From assembly GCA_951640165.1 (NCBI GenBank), contig OX621255.1, positions 9,238,001-9,302,000 of the forward strand: DNA of 64,000 nucleotides, in the 5' to 3' direction. The stretch comes from Pseudoips prasinana (Eukaryota > Arthropoda > Insecta > Lepidoptera > Nolidae). The notes below the pieces were generated by a model. It ran no database searches. It saw only the letters and a program-made list of their open reading frames with translations, and was not told where the DNA came from. A program made the translations under genes and the position numbers. Shown piece after piece: positions 42,797-57,100 of this stretch (position 1 is the stretch's first letter; each line of letters opens with the position of its first letter).

Positions 42797-45700
42797 CTGC
42801 AATCAAGAACATTACACTAAAAATATGAATATATATTGCCGAGGCACATATTGATAGCGTTAAATAAGAATAATAATATAATAATATCTTGGGACAATGT
42901 CACACAGAACATCCTAGCCCCAAACTAAGCAACCTTGTACTAGGGTACCAGGCGACGATATACATACTTATATAGATAGATAAATACATAGAAAACATCC
43001 ATGACTCAGAAACAAATATTCGTGCTCATCACACAAATATTTGCATTTACCGAGATTCGAACCCAGGACCACCAGTTTCGTAGGCAGGAGCACTACCAAC
43101 TAGGCTACGGTGACCGTCTACGGTAATAAGAATATATACTGTTTTAAAAACACAAAACTAACTTCCAATATCTGATTAGAACATAATTTATATGGGGCAT
43201 TATGAAATCATTCCCTATAAAAGAATTATAAATGTCGACGGAAAAACATTGGTTATTTATTATATTAATAATATCCTGGGCCTTTATTCACACACGGCTA
43301 TCTGATCCCAAACTAAGCAGAGCTTACTATGGAAACCAGATAGCCGATTTATTTATACTTATCCAATAATTACATCCAGACTCAGGACAAACAGACATGT
43401 TCATGCACATAAATATCTATCCTGGGTGGGAATCGAACCCACTACCTGCTGCGTGAAAGGCATAAAACTGTCCCATGGAGGATGGTGTGCTGATTTAGCA
43501 TTAAAGAAAGACGTGGTGTTTTGTCTCATTCAAAAAACGTGCCGTGAATGTACAGACGCCAGCACATCAAGCTACCCAAATCTGTCAGATTTCTTCAATT
43601 GAAAGTGAACCTTATGCTTTTGTGACAAAGTTGAACATCTATAAAGAAATTTGACAGATTGGAGTAGCTGGATGTGCTGGCGTCTGTACTTATGCATGAC
43701 GCTGAATATCTGCAGGGGCTGTACCGGCTAAATCATAAATGGTCCGGAATCGATTGTCAACGTTGAAACTGATTTAACGAATGATTAAGTAATTTTTAAC
43801 CTTTATTTATTTCACGCCATTCACGAAAACGATGTGGAAGTGAGAAGGAGGCGACTTAGCCGGTAGAGCCCCTGGGCGAAGTCGCCGAACATCGATTTCT
43901 TAAATGGCGTTCAAATAAATAAAGGTTCAAAATGACTTAATCAATCGTTAAATCGGCTTCCAGAGCACATGTGACGTCATAAATGGTCCGGAATCGATTG
44001 TCAACGTTGAAGCCGATTTAACGATGGATTAAGTTATTTTTAACCTTTATTTATTTGAATGCCATGTAAGAAATCGATGTTCGATTTAACCGGTAGAGCC
44101 CCTGATCTTTATCTGTCCGGTATTACTGTAGCTTTCAGGAATAAGACAAAACAGACCTCCTTATAGTCAATTATACGTACTCGTTATGTAGCACGACAAC
44201 AATAGTGTCCTGTGGCGTCAGGAAGCCGACGTAGGTTACAGGATCGTGCCTCTGCATCACGGTGAAAATCTCCGGGTCCGGATAACCTTGGCAGTACTCA
44301 TGAGTGTCCTCCACCTAAATAGATCAGCATGTCAAAATTTTACATATATTTTTACATATTAACTCAACAACTACTACAACAACCAATAATAAGAATAACC
44401 GTATAGTCTATACGGTTTCGAATTTATAATAATAATATCCTGGGCCATTATTCCCACATGGCCATCTGTCAGTACCCATGACATAGCCCTTTTTATTTAA
44501 ATTATCCATCACATTCTTCTTCTTATCGTGTCGATGGTAAGAATTATATTATATCTTCCCAAAATTGAGCAACGCTGACCCCTTTGGCTGAAGCACCATA
44601 CAAGTCCTGAAGGGAACAAGAGACTGGACATGAGGGACAAACGGATAAATGTGCCATACTTTGGGGTGACACGCCGCACTCGCAGATGTTTTGTGATGTG
44701 GGAATGTAACCCCATTTGCACATGTTTTCTTTTGATGTACCAACCTGGGTACGTAGTCTATTAAGAGTCCTCCAGGTTGGCCATGGCAAATTATGTCCCG
44801 GAGGTAATTTTTCCTTTGGTGGGACAAACAAAGGATGAGCAAATTTATCTCGCCATATGGTTGCCGTCGCTGTCTGTGCATCGATAGTAGCTGCACAGCA
44901 CATCCAGCTACCCCAATCTCTCAAATTTCTTTTATAGATTTTCAACTTTATCACAAAAACATAAGGTTCACTTTCAATTGGGGAAATTTGACAGATTGGG
45001 GTAGCTTGATGTGCTGGCGTCTGTACCTTGATCATGCGTGAACCACGCGGCAGGAACTTGGACACGTGTCCCATGGCGTAGTACATGGGCTGCTTGTAGA
45101 ACTCCCCGCGGCGAGCTGACACTATGACGGGCGAGTCGATGTAGTTCTCCGCCCACGTCGGCCCGCCTTTTTCGTTCAAACAGATGTTCCAGTCCAACCA
45201 GCCCACCAGGCTGAATTTGAGATCCTGTCATGTAAAACAATGTAATTTTAAGACTTATATACAATTAGCTGTGCCCGAGACATCGCCCGCACATTTATTA
45301 ATGACTCTGTAACTAATATGGACGGCCACCGTAGCCTAGTTGGTAGTGCTCCTGCCTACGAAGCTGGTGGTCCTGGGTTCGAATCCCGGTAAGTGCAAAT
45401 ATTTGTGTGATGAGCACGAATATTTGTTTCTGAGTCATGGATGTTTTCTATGTATATAAGTATTTATCTATCTATATAAGTATGTATATCGTCGCCTGGT
45501 ACTCATAGTACAAGCTTTGCTTAGTTTGGGGCTAGGATGATCTGTGTGACATTGTCCCCAGATATTATTATTATTATTGCTGTCGCAAACTTATAAAACA
45601 TTCATATAAACCTTACATATTTCAGTCATATTTATTTACTAGCTGCGCCCCGCGGTTTTACCCGCGTTAAATTTTATAAATTACCGCAGCTCCTCCCCCG

Positions 45701-48050
45701 TAGGTGATATCGTGATAATATGTAGCCTATATGTTGACCCGACCTCTTAGTAATACTCATGCAAAATTTGAAGAAAATCCTAGTACTTGTTGAGTTTAGC
45801 CCGGACATACATACGGACAAACAGACACACAGACAAAAATTCTAAAAACTATATTTTTGGCTTCGGTATCTATCGTAGACACACCCCTAGGATCCTTTTT
45901 AAAAAATATTCAATGTACAGTTTTGACTTTCCTACGATTTTATTATATGTAAAGATATCGAATCAACAGCCTAAAAAATAAGTTTCGAGCTTCTAGCTAC
46001 AAAAATGACGATACTTCCATACAATTTTTCATCCTCGCTTTCAACCCTTTACAACCTTTCTTCGCATTAAAAAGTAGCCTATGACCTTTCTAGGGTTCTA
46101 GACTATGTGTGTACTAAATTTTATTTGAATCGGTTCAGTAGTTTTGGCGTGAATAGGCGACAGACAGACAGAGTCACTTTCGCATTTATAATATTAGTAA
46201 GCATTAAGGAAGTAAATTAAGTTTATTTGTTTCACCGAAAACGTGTGCTAAGTATGGTGTAAAAATAATACTTAACGTGGAAAAGCTCCAGCTTTTTTAA
46301 TAAAATACCCTCAGACATCAAAAATGTTGAATAGCTTAACGTATTTAAAAAGAGCCTAGCAAAACATATAAAGACAAAATATTTCGCCTGGTACCCATAG
46401 TACAAGCTTTGCTTAGTTTGGGGCTAGGATGATCTGTGTGACATTGTCCCTATATTATTATTATTATTTTCGGGGCACTAATTCTAAATTATAGACTACT
46501 ACTAGATTCAATTAAATAATAGAAGTATAGAAATACAAATTCAATAGAGAAAATAGCGATTAAAGTTTACAATTACCGTTGTGTGTGACTATTAGTTGAT
46601 AGTGCATTGGCGGGTTCGATCGTCGCACAAGACAAAAGATAGTGTTGATAAAAAAAACATAAAAATATTATATTGGTATTTTCTGTGTATTTTAATCCCA
46701 CCAAAAACATAAATGAAAAAAAGGAGAGCCAAGTTCAATACCAAAATTATGTTATTGACTGTGGGCTTCGCCGCAAAAAGAATCTAAGAGAGATCTAAAT
46801 GAGTGCCAAGTTGTATGCAAAATCCAAATATGCATTTATAGGAATCAAATAACATTATGGACAAGTATTCAACTCTATTTCTTTGCTTTGTTGGATACCT
46901 ATAACAATTACAGTAATTAAAAAAAAACATGAGATCTCAAACTAGGCCAGATTAGACTAGGCCAGTTTTATCAGAATTTATGGCTAGCCAGTTCCTTTGC
47001 TTGACTTGGCTTGACACGCTGCCGCGTGTCTAGATATATAAAAAAGTATTTAAGTAACCGTTGTCTAGCATCCATAATTAAAGCTATGCTTACTTTGGGC
47101 TAAGTGGGGCTGTGAAAAATGTCCCGGATATTTATTTATTATTATCTATAATCACGATTATTTCAGTCAGAAGAACCCAAAACCGGCGAGCATGTATGAA
47201 GAATATTAAGATAGTAAACGAAACAAAAGAGGTGTGCCAAGATCGTGACAAATGGAAATCCTTTGTCTCTACCTACACCTCTGGGAAACATGCGTGAGCC
47301 TATGTGTGTATGTATTATTTTGGTATAAAGCATGTAAACTGAAGTGGCAGTGGGCGGGGCACATAGCTCTTAGAACCGACGGCCGATGGGGCAGAGAGGT
47401 TCTCTAGTGGCGACCACGAATAGGAAGTAGCAGCGTGGGCGAGCCCCCTACAAGGTGGACCGACGATCTTACAAGGAAAGCCCCTGGATGCGGGCACCAC
47501 CAGCTATTATGGAGGCCTTTCTCTAGCAGTGGACGTTTTTCAGCTGTTATGATGATGATGATGATAAAAACATGTATGGATATGGTTACTGTCAGCAGAA
47601 TCTTAATTTACACTTACGGTGATAATAGTATTGATGTAGGATTTTGCTCGTTCCCAAGAGCCCAGATCCATCTTAATGTCCTCCCAAGGGTATGCACCTG
47701 TAATATTATAAAAAAGTCAACAGTGCCCAACATGACAGCCGAATAACGTCTAGAGCGGGACAAAAGCCTCTTTGTCACAATCGCCACGCTATGCAGACGC
47801 ATTGACGATCTCAGTAGCAACAGTTAGCAACAAGCGCCAATCTACAGCACATAAAAAAAAATCTAAATGTTTTATTTCATTATTACACGTGTTTCATTTT
47901 ACAGTTGGTGGCGTTTCCTTTTAAGCATAAAGATGCCTGTGCCAGGAAGCGCCGCTCTTTACAATTCTAAAATTTCGTGTAACATGTAACCAAACAAGAA
48001 AACTAATAATACATATTTATTATAATTAGTCTGTGTGTGTGTTGTGTGTG

Positions 48051-48125
<75 letters not shown>

Positions 48126-51100
48126 AATTTATCCGGAGTCGTTTTTACATTATATTTAATAGGATATTCTCTACTTCATCGTAGCATAACTTGTTTATCC
48201 ACTCAATCAACAATGACTTGCATTCTTTAAACGGTTTATTATAAATATCTAGATGTTTATTTATTTGGTTATATAAAAAAGAGGAGCGTTTGTCGTACAT
48301 CAAGCTACCCCAGTTTGTCAAATTTCCCCAATTGAAAATGAACCTTATGCTTTTGAGATAAAGTTGAAAATCAATAAAAGAAATTTGACAGATTGGGGCA
48401 GCTGAACTACACCTACCTTCACTAGTCTCGGTGGTCATGATGAACAGGTCCGGATATGTCTTACTGATGATTTGCAGCTCTTCAGGTGGCGTGAAAAAGT
48501 TACTGTACGAATGCACCCCGATGCCATCCAGCACATGGAGCACTTCTGGGTTTTCTTCCACCATCTGTCAGCCAAAATACATACTAAAGTTGCTGAACTA
48601 AGGTTAGTGACGCCAGCACATCAAGCTATCCCAATCTGTCAAATTTCCCCAATTGAAAGTGAACCTTATATACTTTTGTGACAAAGTTTAAAATCTATAA
48701 AAGAAATTTGACAGATTAGGATAGCTGGATGTGCTGGCGTCTGTACATATACTTTTCATATCTATCTGCTATACATATAATAAAATCGTAGGAAAGTCAA
48801 AACTGTACATTGAATATTTTTTTAAAGGATACTTCGGGCGTGATCTACATTCGATATCGAGGCCAAAAATATAGTTTTTACAATTTTTGTCTGTTTGTCT
48901 GTATGTATGTCTGGGTTAAATTCAAAAAGTACTGCATGGATTAACTTCAAATTTTGCATGAATATTACTAAGAGGTCGGGTCAACATATAGGGTACATAT
49001 TATCACGCTATCACTTACAGGGGAGGAGCTGTGATAATTTGTAAAGTGTAACGCGGGCACAGCTAGTACAGAATAAAAATAAAAACAATGTATAGATTAC
49101 CTCAATAAACCACAACGGAATGGTGTGACGTTGATCGTCGACACCAATTATCTTGACATTTTTGTATTTAGAGTATCGAATCCTTGGGCCTAAGTAGTTG
49201 GTAATCCATGTACCCTGAAATTTTTTAGACACTTTAGTTATGTCCCATCGGATCATGAGAGTGATGAAATAGAAAGTGCTCCTGTTTTTGCGCAGACACT
49301 TATGTACTACTAGCAGTGTCCGCGAACTTCGTTCCGCGTTATAAATATTTTTGTCCCTGCCCGTTTGTCCCGCGTAATACTTCGGGTTAAAACTTCGGGA
49401 TAAATAAAAATTATGATGATGAATCATAGCTTATGCCACTCCACAATAACGTGGCTTTCTATTAGTGAAATAATTTTGATAATTGGTTCAGTACATCCAG
49501 AGATTACCCCTTACCCCTTACAACGTCACAAACTCACAAACGTAACCTCTTTATAATATGAGTATAATAGATAATACGTCCCGCACAGATGGCTCGTCTC
49601 CATTGCGACTGGCCGCCGTGGCCAGTTTCGGCTAGGAGGACATTAGTATTATTAGTCATATAATTTACAAAATTAACAATGGAAGAAAAAGACGCGGCCT
49701 AATCGCTAAAACCATTCAATGTCCCATATTATTATATTATATATTATCTATTTCCCATGTGTTGAATAAAATGTATTTGGAGAACGAGACGAGTACAACA
49801 TCGTCTACAGAATATGAAATGAGTAGGTAGAGTAGAGTAAATAAAATTAGTTTACTTACAAAAATTACGTGAATATTACGCATAAAATAATCTTTCTTTA
49901 TCCGCAGACACTTTATTATATGCGGGTGGTATGCGTAAGCATTCCCCCTGCCTTATCAAAATACCCAAAACCGACCAAGTGGGCACGTAGGGTTCCGTAC
50001 CATTATCAACAAAAACGAGCAAAAAATTGACGTTTGTTGTATGGGCTCAATTTTTTTACGTAACACGAAATTTTACTAGCGGTACAAAAGTCCCATACAT
50101 TCTTGCCATTGACCGGCTAGGAAGGCGGCTGTTAAAAATCTAACATAATTAAATAAAATGCTGTGTCATGTCAACGGCCAGTGTAAGTTAAAAAAATCCG
50201 GCTAAGTATGAGTCAGACTCGCGCATCTATAAAAACGAGCAAAAATTTCCCGTTGTATGGGAGCCCCCTTAAATAATTATTTTATTGTGTTTTTTAGTAT
50301 TTTTTGTTATAGCGGCAACAGAAATACATCATCTGTAAAAATTTCAACTGTCAACTATCACGATTCATGAGATACAGGCTGGTGACAGACGGACAGACAG
50401 ACAGCGAAGTCTTAGTAATAGGGTCCCGTTTTACCCTTTGGGTACGGAACCCCAAAAAAGAATATAAACCAGTACCATATGGTGAGCAGACCATGACATG
50501 CAATTGAACTTTTTGAGTGGCAGGAAGGCAAGAGCAGGTTCGTTTGTCGTTGTTATGCCCCACACTGGAACACCTTCTTTGTCATAATTCTCTATGAACC
50601 TGAAATACATAGAAATACCCATTCATAAAGACTCACGACGACGGCTAAATGGAAATATGCCAGGATTGAGGATAATAATATCTTTGCTAATCGTTATCCC
50701 GTGAAAAATCTCCGTTTTCCACTAAGGAAATGGACAGAGATAGATGGAGTTCAGAACTCCAAGTCAAAGCGATTTATTTAAAGAAAATCTAACAATTCTC
50801 TTACGTATATGAGATTTAAATATCGAAATCTAATACACATATATATTTTTTTCTAATGCGTATATTGACGGGCCGGTTCAAGTGGTTGGTAAATGCTTGC
50901 CTTTCACGCCACAGGCTGTGGGTTCGAATCCCAAACAGGTCAGATATTTATTTGCATGAACATGAAAAGTAGTATACGTAATATATCAGTTATCTGATTT
51001 CCGTATTACAAGCTCTGCTTAGTTTGGGATTAGATAGGGATGTGAATAATGTCCCATGATCTCATTATATATGTATGTATATCAATTAGTGCAGCCTTAA

Positions 51101-54100
51101 AACGAATAATAATATTAATACTTTAATATTATTATTTGCTTTCAGACTTACTTGTAGTGATAGTCCGCATAAGTCTGATAGTATTTCATCTTCAAGCGGC
51201 CGCATGTTGTGTAGTTGCTTTTGTCTGTCATCCACTCAGGAGGTGCCCACGTAGTGCCCAGGATATACACCGGTACATCGGAAGCGGCAAATGCTGCTTT
51301 GATCATTGGAATCTAAAAAATAATATGAATTTCAAGCAATCTTATGAATTACTGTATAGGGTAACTTACTGCATCTTATAACAGATATATGGATTTGACC
51401 GGTTCGATTTCAGAAAGGCCTTTGACACTGTTAATATAGTGGTAGACATCTTAGTAACGAAATTGGCATAAGTAAGCTCGCACGGAATGTAATTTTTCGT
51501 CTCTTATTTACGCGACCGGTGTCAGTACATTGAAGATATTGTGCGGGTTTCTGAACTCTATTTTACTAAGTCAAGGGTGAGGCAAGGCAGTAATTTAGGA
51601 TCTCTTCAATTCGAGAATGAATGATTTGCCAAATGTAATTCATTGTGTCAATAAATTCGTAAAGCAAAGTAAAAGGCGGACCATACTATGGCATCATCCA
51701 CTTTCTGTTTCTGTCTGCAGGTTGGCATACGTAGATAGGGTTAAATGTGGAGTATTTATTAAATAAAGTATATTTCATTGTGGCATTGTTCTACGTTTGT
51801 TTAATGACTACAACCGGAAATGGAGACATTCAGAAAATAAAGCAGTTTGGTGGTCACCCATTTATCACCTTTGATTGGTTTGATTGACCTTAACCTCACT
51901 GAATACTTACGGAGCGGTGAAAACAACTGACTATGAAGAATTGGTTGTGCAGAATAGTAAGTTGCTTATTGTGAAGTGGTAACTACACCATTGTTATACA
52001 CATATCATAATAATTGTATTTCGTCAGAAAAAAAATGTTATTAAGGAAACAAATGAAATCCTAACTCTAACTAATATTACAAATACGAATATGCTGAACC
52101 AATCCTCATAAAGCTTTTGTCACACCTTATCAGAGACACAGAAAACTATACAGGAATCGATTTATGCGAGAGATGCTGCGAAGCCGCGGTTAAAAGCTAC
52201 TAGCTTTCTTAGATCAATTTTAGGCTTTTTATAACATAAACTACACTTTCATCCACAAAACCTATCATGGTTGGAAGGAAATAATTTTCGTATTTCATTT
52301 AATTTCTGCTAGTATGCGTAAGTTCTTAGAAATATGACCTCTCACCTTGTAGTGAATATCCTCATAAGCTAGTGAAAAGTTCGAGAGAAAGACATCTCCA
52401 AGAGGCAGTTCATTATACGCGTACTTGTGTGTGGAGAAGTCAGTGCCGCCGATAGGCACCCGAAGCACATTGTACTGAAGGCCCTCGTTGCTGAAATGTG
52501 AACTGAAAAAATGTGTAATAAATTGTAAATGTGGAGTTTATATAATTTAATTAAGATGCCTAACGTCATTTTACCGAAACCTGCACGGCTAAGATGGCCA
52601 TTTAAATTGGACCATTACCAACAGATGCCGCTATTGGAATAATTCTTTTTCGAATAATTGTTAAATCTTAGTTTATAATTAACTATAAGTTAATTTATAC
52701 TTATACCAATTTTCCAAGTTTTTATTGCCAAATTGCTATCAAGTTTCAGACATCATTAAAATGAGTTGAAGTAATTCAATTTTGTTAATTATTAATTTAA
52801 TTATTTTAAATGTTAATTGTATTTAGAAACTTAGAAGCTTCACCTCTCTATGGAATTATTTAGTGTTGCCACTTGTTATCATGTCTTCCTCAAAGTTTAG
52901 TTCAATTCATAGCGTCTTTGTCATCATGGCCTATATCCTGCTTTAGCTTTCAAACACTTATACGAGCGGCTAATCATTTAATTTATTTATATCTCCTTGT
53001 GAGCTACGTGTGATAGAAACATAACTAATTTTTTTGACATATTTAAAATAAATTGAATAAATTTAAGTGTGGGTGGGAATCGAACCCACGACAGATAAGT
53101 GATGGTCGGGATGTCTCCTAAACACGAGGCGCCCAAACCATCTAATCACCGATGCAAAGTATGTAAAAGGATTCTTAGAAACATACTTCAATACAAAGTA
53201 GTGTGGCACTTTGAGCTGAACAGTTGAAAGTCACTCACACACTCACACTCCACAGTTTGTCTTATTTATGAACGGATAAACTGAACACTCTGAAAAAATA
53301 ATCAAACAACTAGAGCTTCTTCTTTATTAAAAATTAAATAAGGTTTAAAGATTTTTTTATCACACAAGATACAGTCACGTAAGTGATAACATAACAAAAA
53401 CCGGCCAAGTGCGAGTCGGACTCGCGCATGAAGGGTTCCAAACGTTTGTTTAACGAAAATCCACGTTTGTTGTATGGGAGCCCCAGTAAATATTTATTTT
53501 ATTTTGTTTTTGGTATTTGTTGTTATAGAGGCAACAGAAATACATCATCTGTGAAAATTTCAACCGTCTAACTATCACGGTTCATGAGAGACAGACAGCG
53601 CCGTCTTAGTAGTAGGGTCCCATTTTACCCTTTGGGTACGGAACCCTAAAATTCAATATAGTTTCTGCCGTTACCTTAAGTATAAGTTCATTAAAATGCT
53701 ACAAATTCACATAACTTTCATAAAAGCATAGGTACCTAAGTATATACATGTGTACAGAGGAGCAATTTATATAAATGAATACCTATATAATTCACGCCTC
53801 CATTTCTCCTTAGTGATAATACACCATGTATCTTTACCACCATCTTATCTATACATATAATAAAATCGTAGGAAAGTCAAAACTGTACATTGAATATTTT
53901 TTTAAAAGGATACTTGGGGCGTGATCTACAATCGATATCGAGGCCAAAAATATAGTTTTTACAATTTTTTGTTTGTCTGTATGTATGTCCGGGCTAAATT
54001 CAGAAAGTACTCCATGGATTAATTTCAAACTTTGCATGAATATTACTAAGAGGTCGGGTCAACATATAGGGTACATATTATCACGACCTACGTGAGAGGA

Positions 54101-57100
54101 GCTGTGATAGTTTATAAAATTTAACGCGGGTAAAACCGCGGGGCACTGCTAGTAAATTATAAATTGGTGAGGTTAAGTAAAGTACCGTCTGAAATAAAAC
54201 AATAAAAAGACTTACTCAATGAAATATTTCCGTAACTGTGCGGTGGGTAGACTGAGCCAGTTCAGAGCCGCAGAATCAGTGATGGCCGCGCCAAAGCCGG
54301 TGATACTCTGGTACTGGGTGCTTGGGTCCAACAACAACGTGAACGGGCATGATATATCTACAGTAATATATGTAGATTATAATGTACGTACGACTGGATT
54401 TCTAACTGTTTTGTCCTACTGAAACCCTATAAATTCCCATTCCAAATAATGTGTTTTATTTGAAATAAAATTAATTTTATTGTGATACATGGGTGTTATA
54501 GATGATACAGAATGAGTTGTGCAGCTATGACCCGCTAAATTGGCATAAAATAGGTTATATAAAGATTCGAATAATAAACAAATTTATAATAAATAAAAAA
54601 ATACACAAATGACTTTCCTACTAATTAGAATCTTTAAGATATTATTTACATTTATATTATTTTTAGAAATGTAAAATTTTTACTGACACTAATTATAAAA
54701 AAAGGTTATGTATAAATTTAAGTGGGGGTGTAATCATCGAACCTACGAACCAGGGGGTATCCTGCCATATGTATTAACCGCTCCGCCGTACCTTGGCGTT
54801 CGTAATCACAGATAACTATATATTAGTCTTCGTAATCGAATTAATATACTGCAAGGATGTTCCAATAACTTAACGTAATGAAAACGGGTTACCGAAAGCT
54901 GCACGGCTAAGACGGCCATTTAGATTGGACTATTACCAACAGATGGCACTTTTGTAGGTAATTGTTCTTTTATGAATAATTCTTAAATTATAGTTTATAT
55001 TTGACGGCCACCGTAGCCTAGTTGGTAGTGCTCCTGCCTACGAAGCCGGTGGTCCTGGGTTCGAATCCCGGTAAGTGCAAATATTTGTGTGATGAACACG
55101 AATATTTGTTTCTGAGTCATGGCAAAGCAATTGTGGAGATATTTGGGGGAGGCCTTTGTCGAGCCGTGGACGTCTTTCAGCTGATATGATGATGTTGATG
55201 ACTAATTGATCGGTCACCGTAGCCTAGTTCGTAGTGCTCCTGCCTACGAAGCTGGTAGTCCTGGGTTCAAATCCCGCTAAGTGCAAATATTTGTGTGATG
55301 AGCACGAATATTTGTTTCTGAGTCATGGATGTTTTCTATGTATTTAAGTATTTATCTATATATATAAGTATGTATATCGTCACCTGGTACCCATAGTACA
55401 AGCTTTGCTTAGTTTGGGGCTAGTATGATATGTGTGACATTATCCCTAGTTATTATAATTACTTAAATATAATTTTATTTATACTTATACCATTTTAAAC
55501 ATGCCAACAGTCAAATTCGTTCAATTTAGTTTATTATATCTTAGTTTGATGTTTTTAAATAATAATAATAATAATAATTTATTAAATTCACTTAAGGTTT
55601 ACAGTTTCTCTTATGTATATATAAACATGAATCTAAGAAATGAAGTTTTACATACTTAATAAGAGGTTGTCGTTGACGGCTGTACTAGTGTAAACTGTGT
55701 TACAGCCGCCAGCGTCTTCCACCCTGCATTTTACAATGTTAATCATTTATTAGACATGATTACACAACATCATAAATAAGTACATTAGTTAATGTGAAAG
55801 AATTAAACGAAAGAATAATATAGTTAAGTACTAAATATTTAACTGATTAAATAAGTTGACAATTTACCACAATGTATGTGTGTGTGAGTGAGTGTGTGTT
55901 TGTGTGAGTATGTGTTTGTACGAGTGTGTGATTGTATGTGTTTGTGTATGTGTGTGTTTGTGTGTGTGTGCACTATGCGCAAAACTCGTGTGTATGTATT
56001 GCTGTGCTTTGTGTATGTTGTTAATCATGAAACAACATTGAAAAAGGCCTCTGTTTCAGCATAATTTAATTTAAGTAGCCATTTACGTATTGTCTCCTTG
56101 CATTTATGTAAAGGTAGAGAGTAAATATTATTTACTCTGTTTGCTTCGTTATATAAATGGTTACTTATAACATAATATTGGCATCGGGCGAGTGTCGTTC
56201 TGTGAGGACACACTGAGCATATGCGAGCAAATGTCATTGTATTTAAAAATGTATTTACTTAGAACTAAGAAAACTCAATATAACATGTAATACAATATGA
56301 TTTTTCGTCTAAAACACTAATATAAACTATAGGCAATCCAGTAGACTTGAGTAAACTCTCCGCATCTGCATCCGAAATGAAAATAAGTTTAAGTGGAAGC
56401 GGGAATCGAACCCACATCCCTACAAGTATCCGGCCTCATGTGCGTTATGTCATAATATTATTCTATTTTTCCAATATCTAATATTAACCTCTTTTGTAAT
56501 AAAATAAAGGTACTTACTAGACACGTGAAATCCACCATACGATTTCTTGAATCGCGATCCAGCCTGTAAATCACAGTGAAAGTAATAATGACATTATTTA
56601 TAAGTGTTTTAATACTAGACGCAAAAAATACAAGCTATATAGCTTGTATTTTTTGCGTCTAGTATTAAAAGCTCTTTCAAAATATGTTTCGTGTACCCCA
56701 TTTAGTCATAGAGGATAGATTTCTTATCGAATGCTCTATGATCTTATGCGACCCCATATGATTGTCGATTAGAATTATAAGATTAGAAATGAGGGCACAT
56801 CCATCACCTTAATTATTTATTAATCTAGAGGTATAGCTGACTATATTTCTTATACGATAAAATAGTTTGTCGTATGTTTAGCCTGTTTTAAAGGAGATAG
56901 GTTTACGTGAAGCAATTAGTTTATTGCATGAGAATTATCTCATGATGGATGATATATTAGGTTCACCATGAACCCTTGCATTAACTTTAATTATAATTTT
57001 TTAATTCTATAAATTTATATTCAGATATACACAATCTACACTTAACTTTCAAACAACACGGGATATGCTTATACTGGAAATGTATATCGTGATATGTAGC

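Noticed and set aside
44835..45041. 68-codon plus-strand ORF
   Set aside because: Covers the MITE-A palindrome and part of the exon in antisense.
48033..48230. 65-codon ORF rich in Cys and Val
   Set aside because: Translation of the GT microsatellite.
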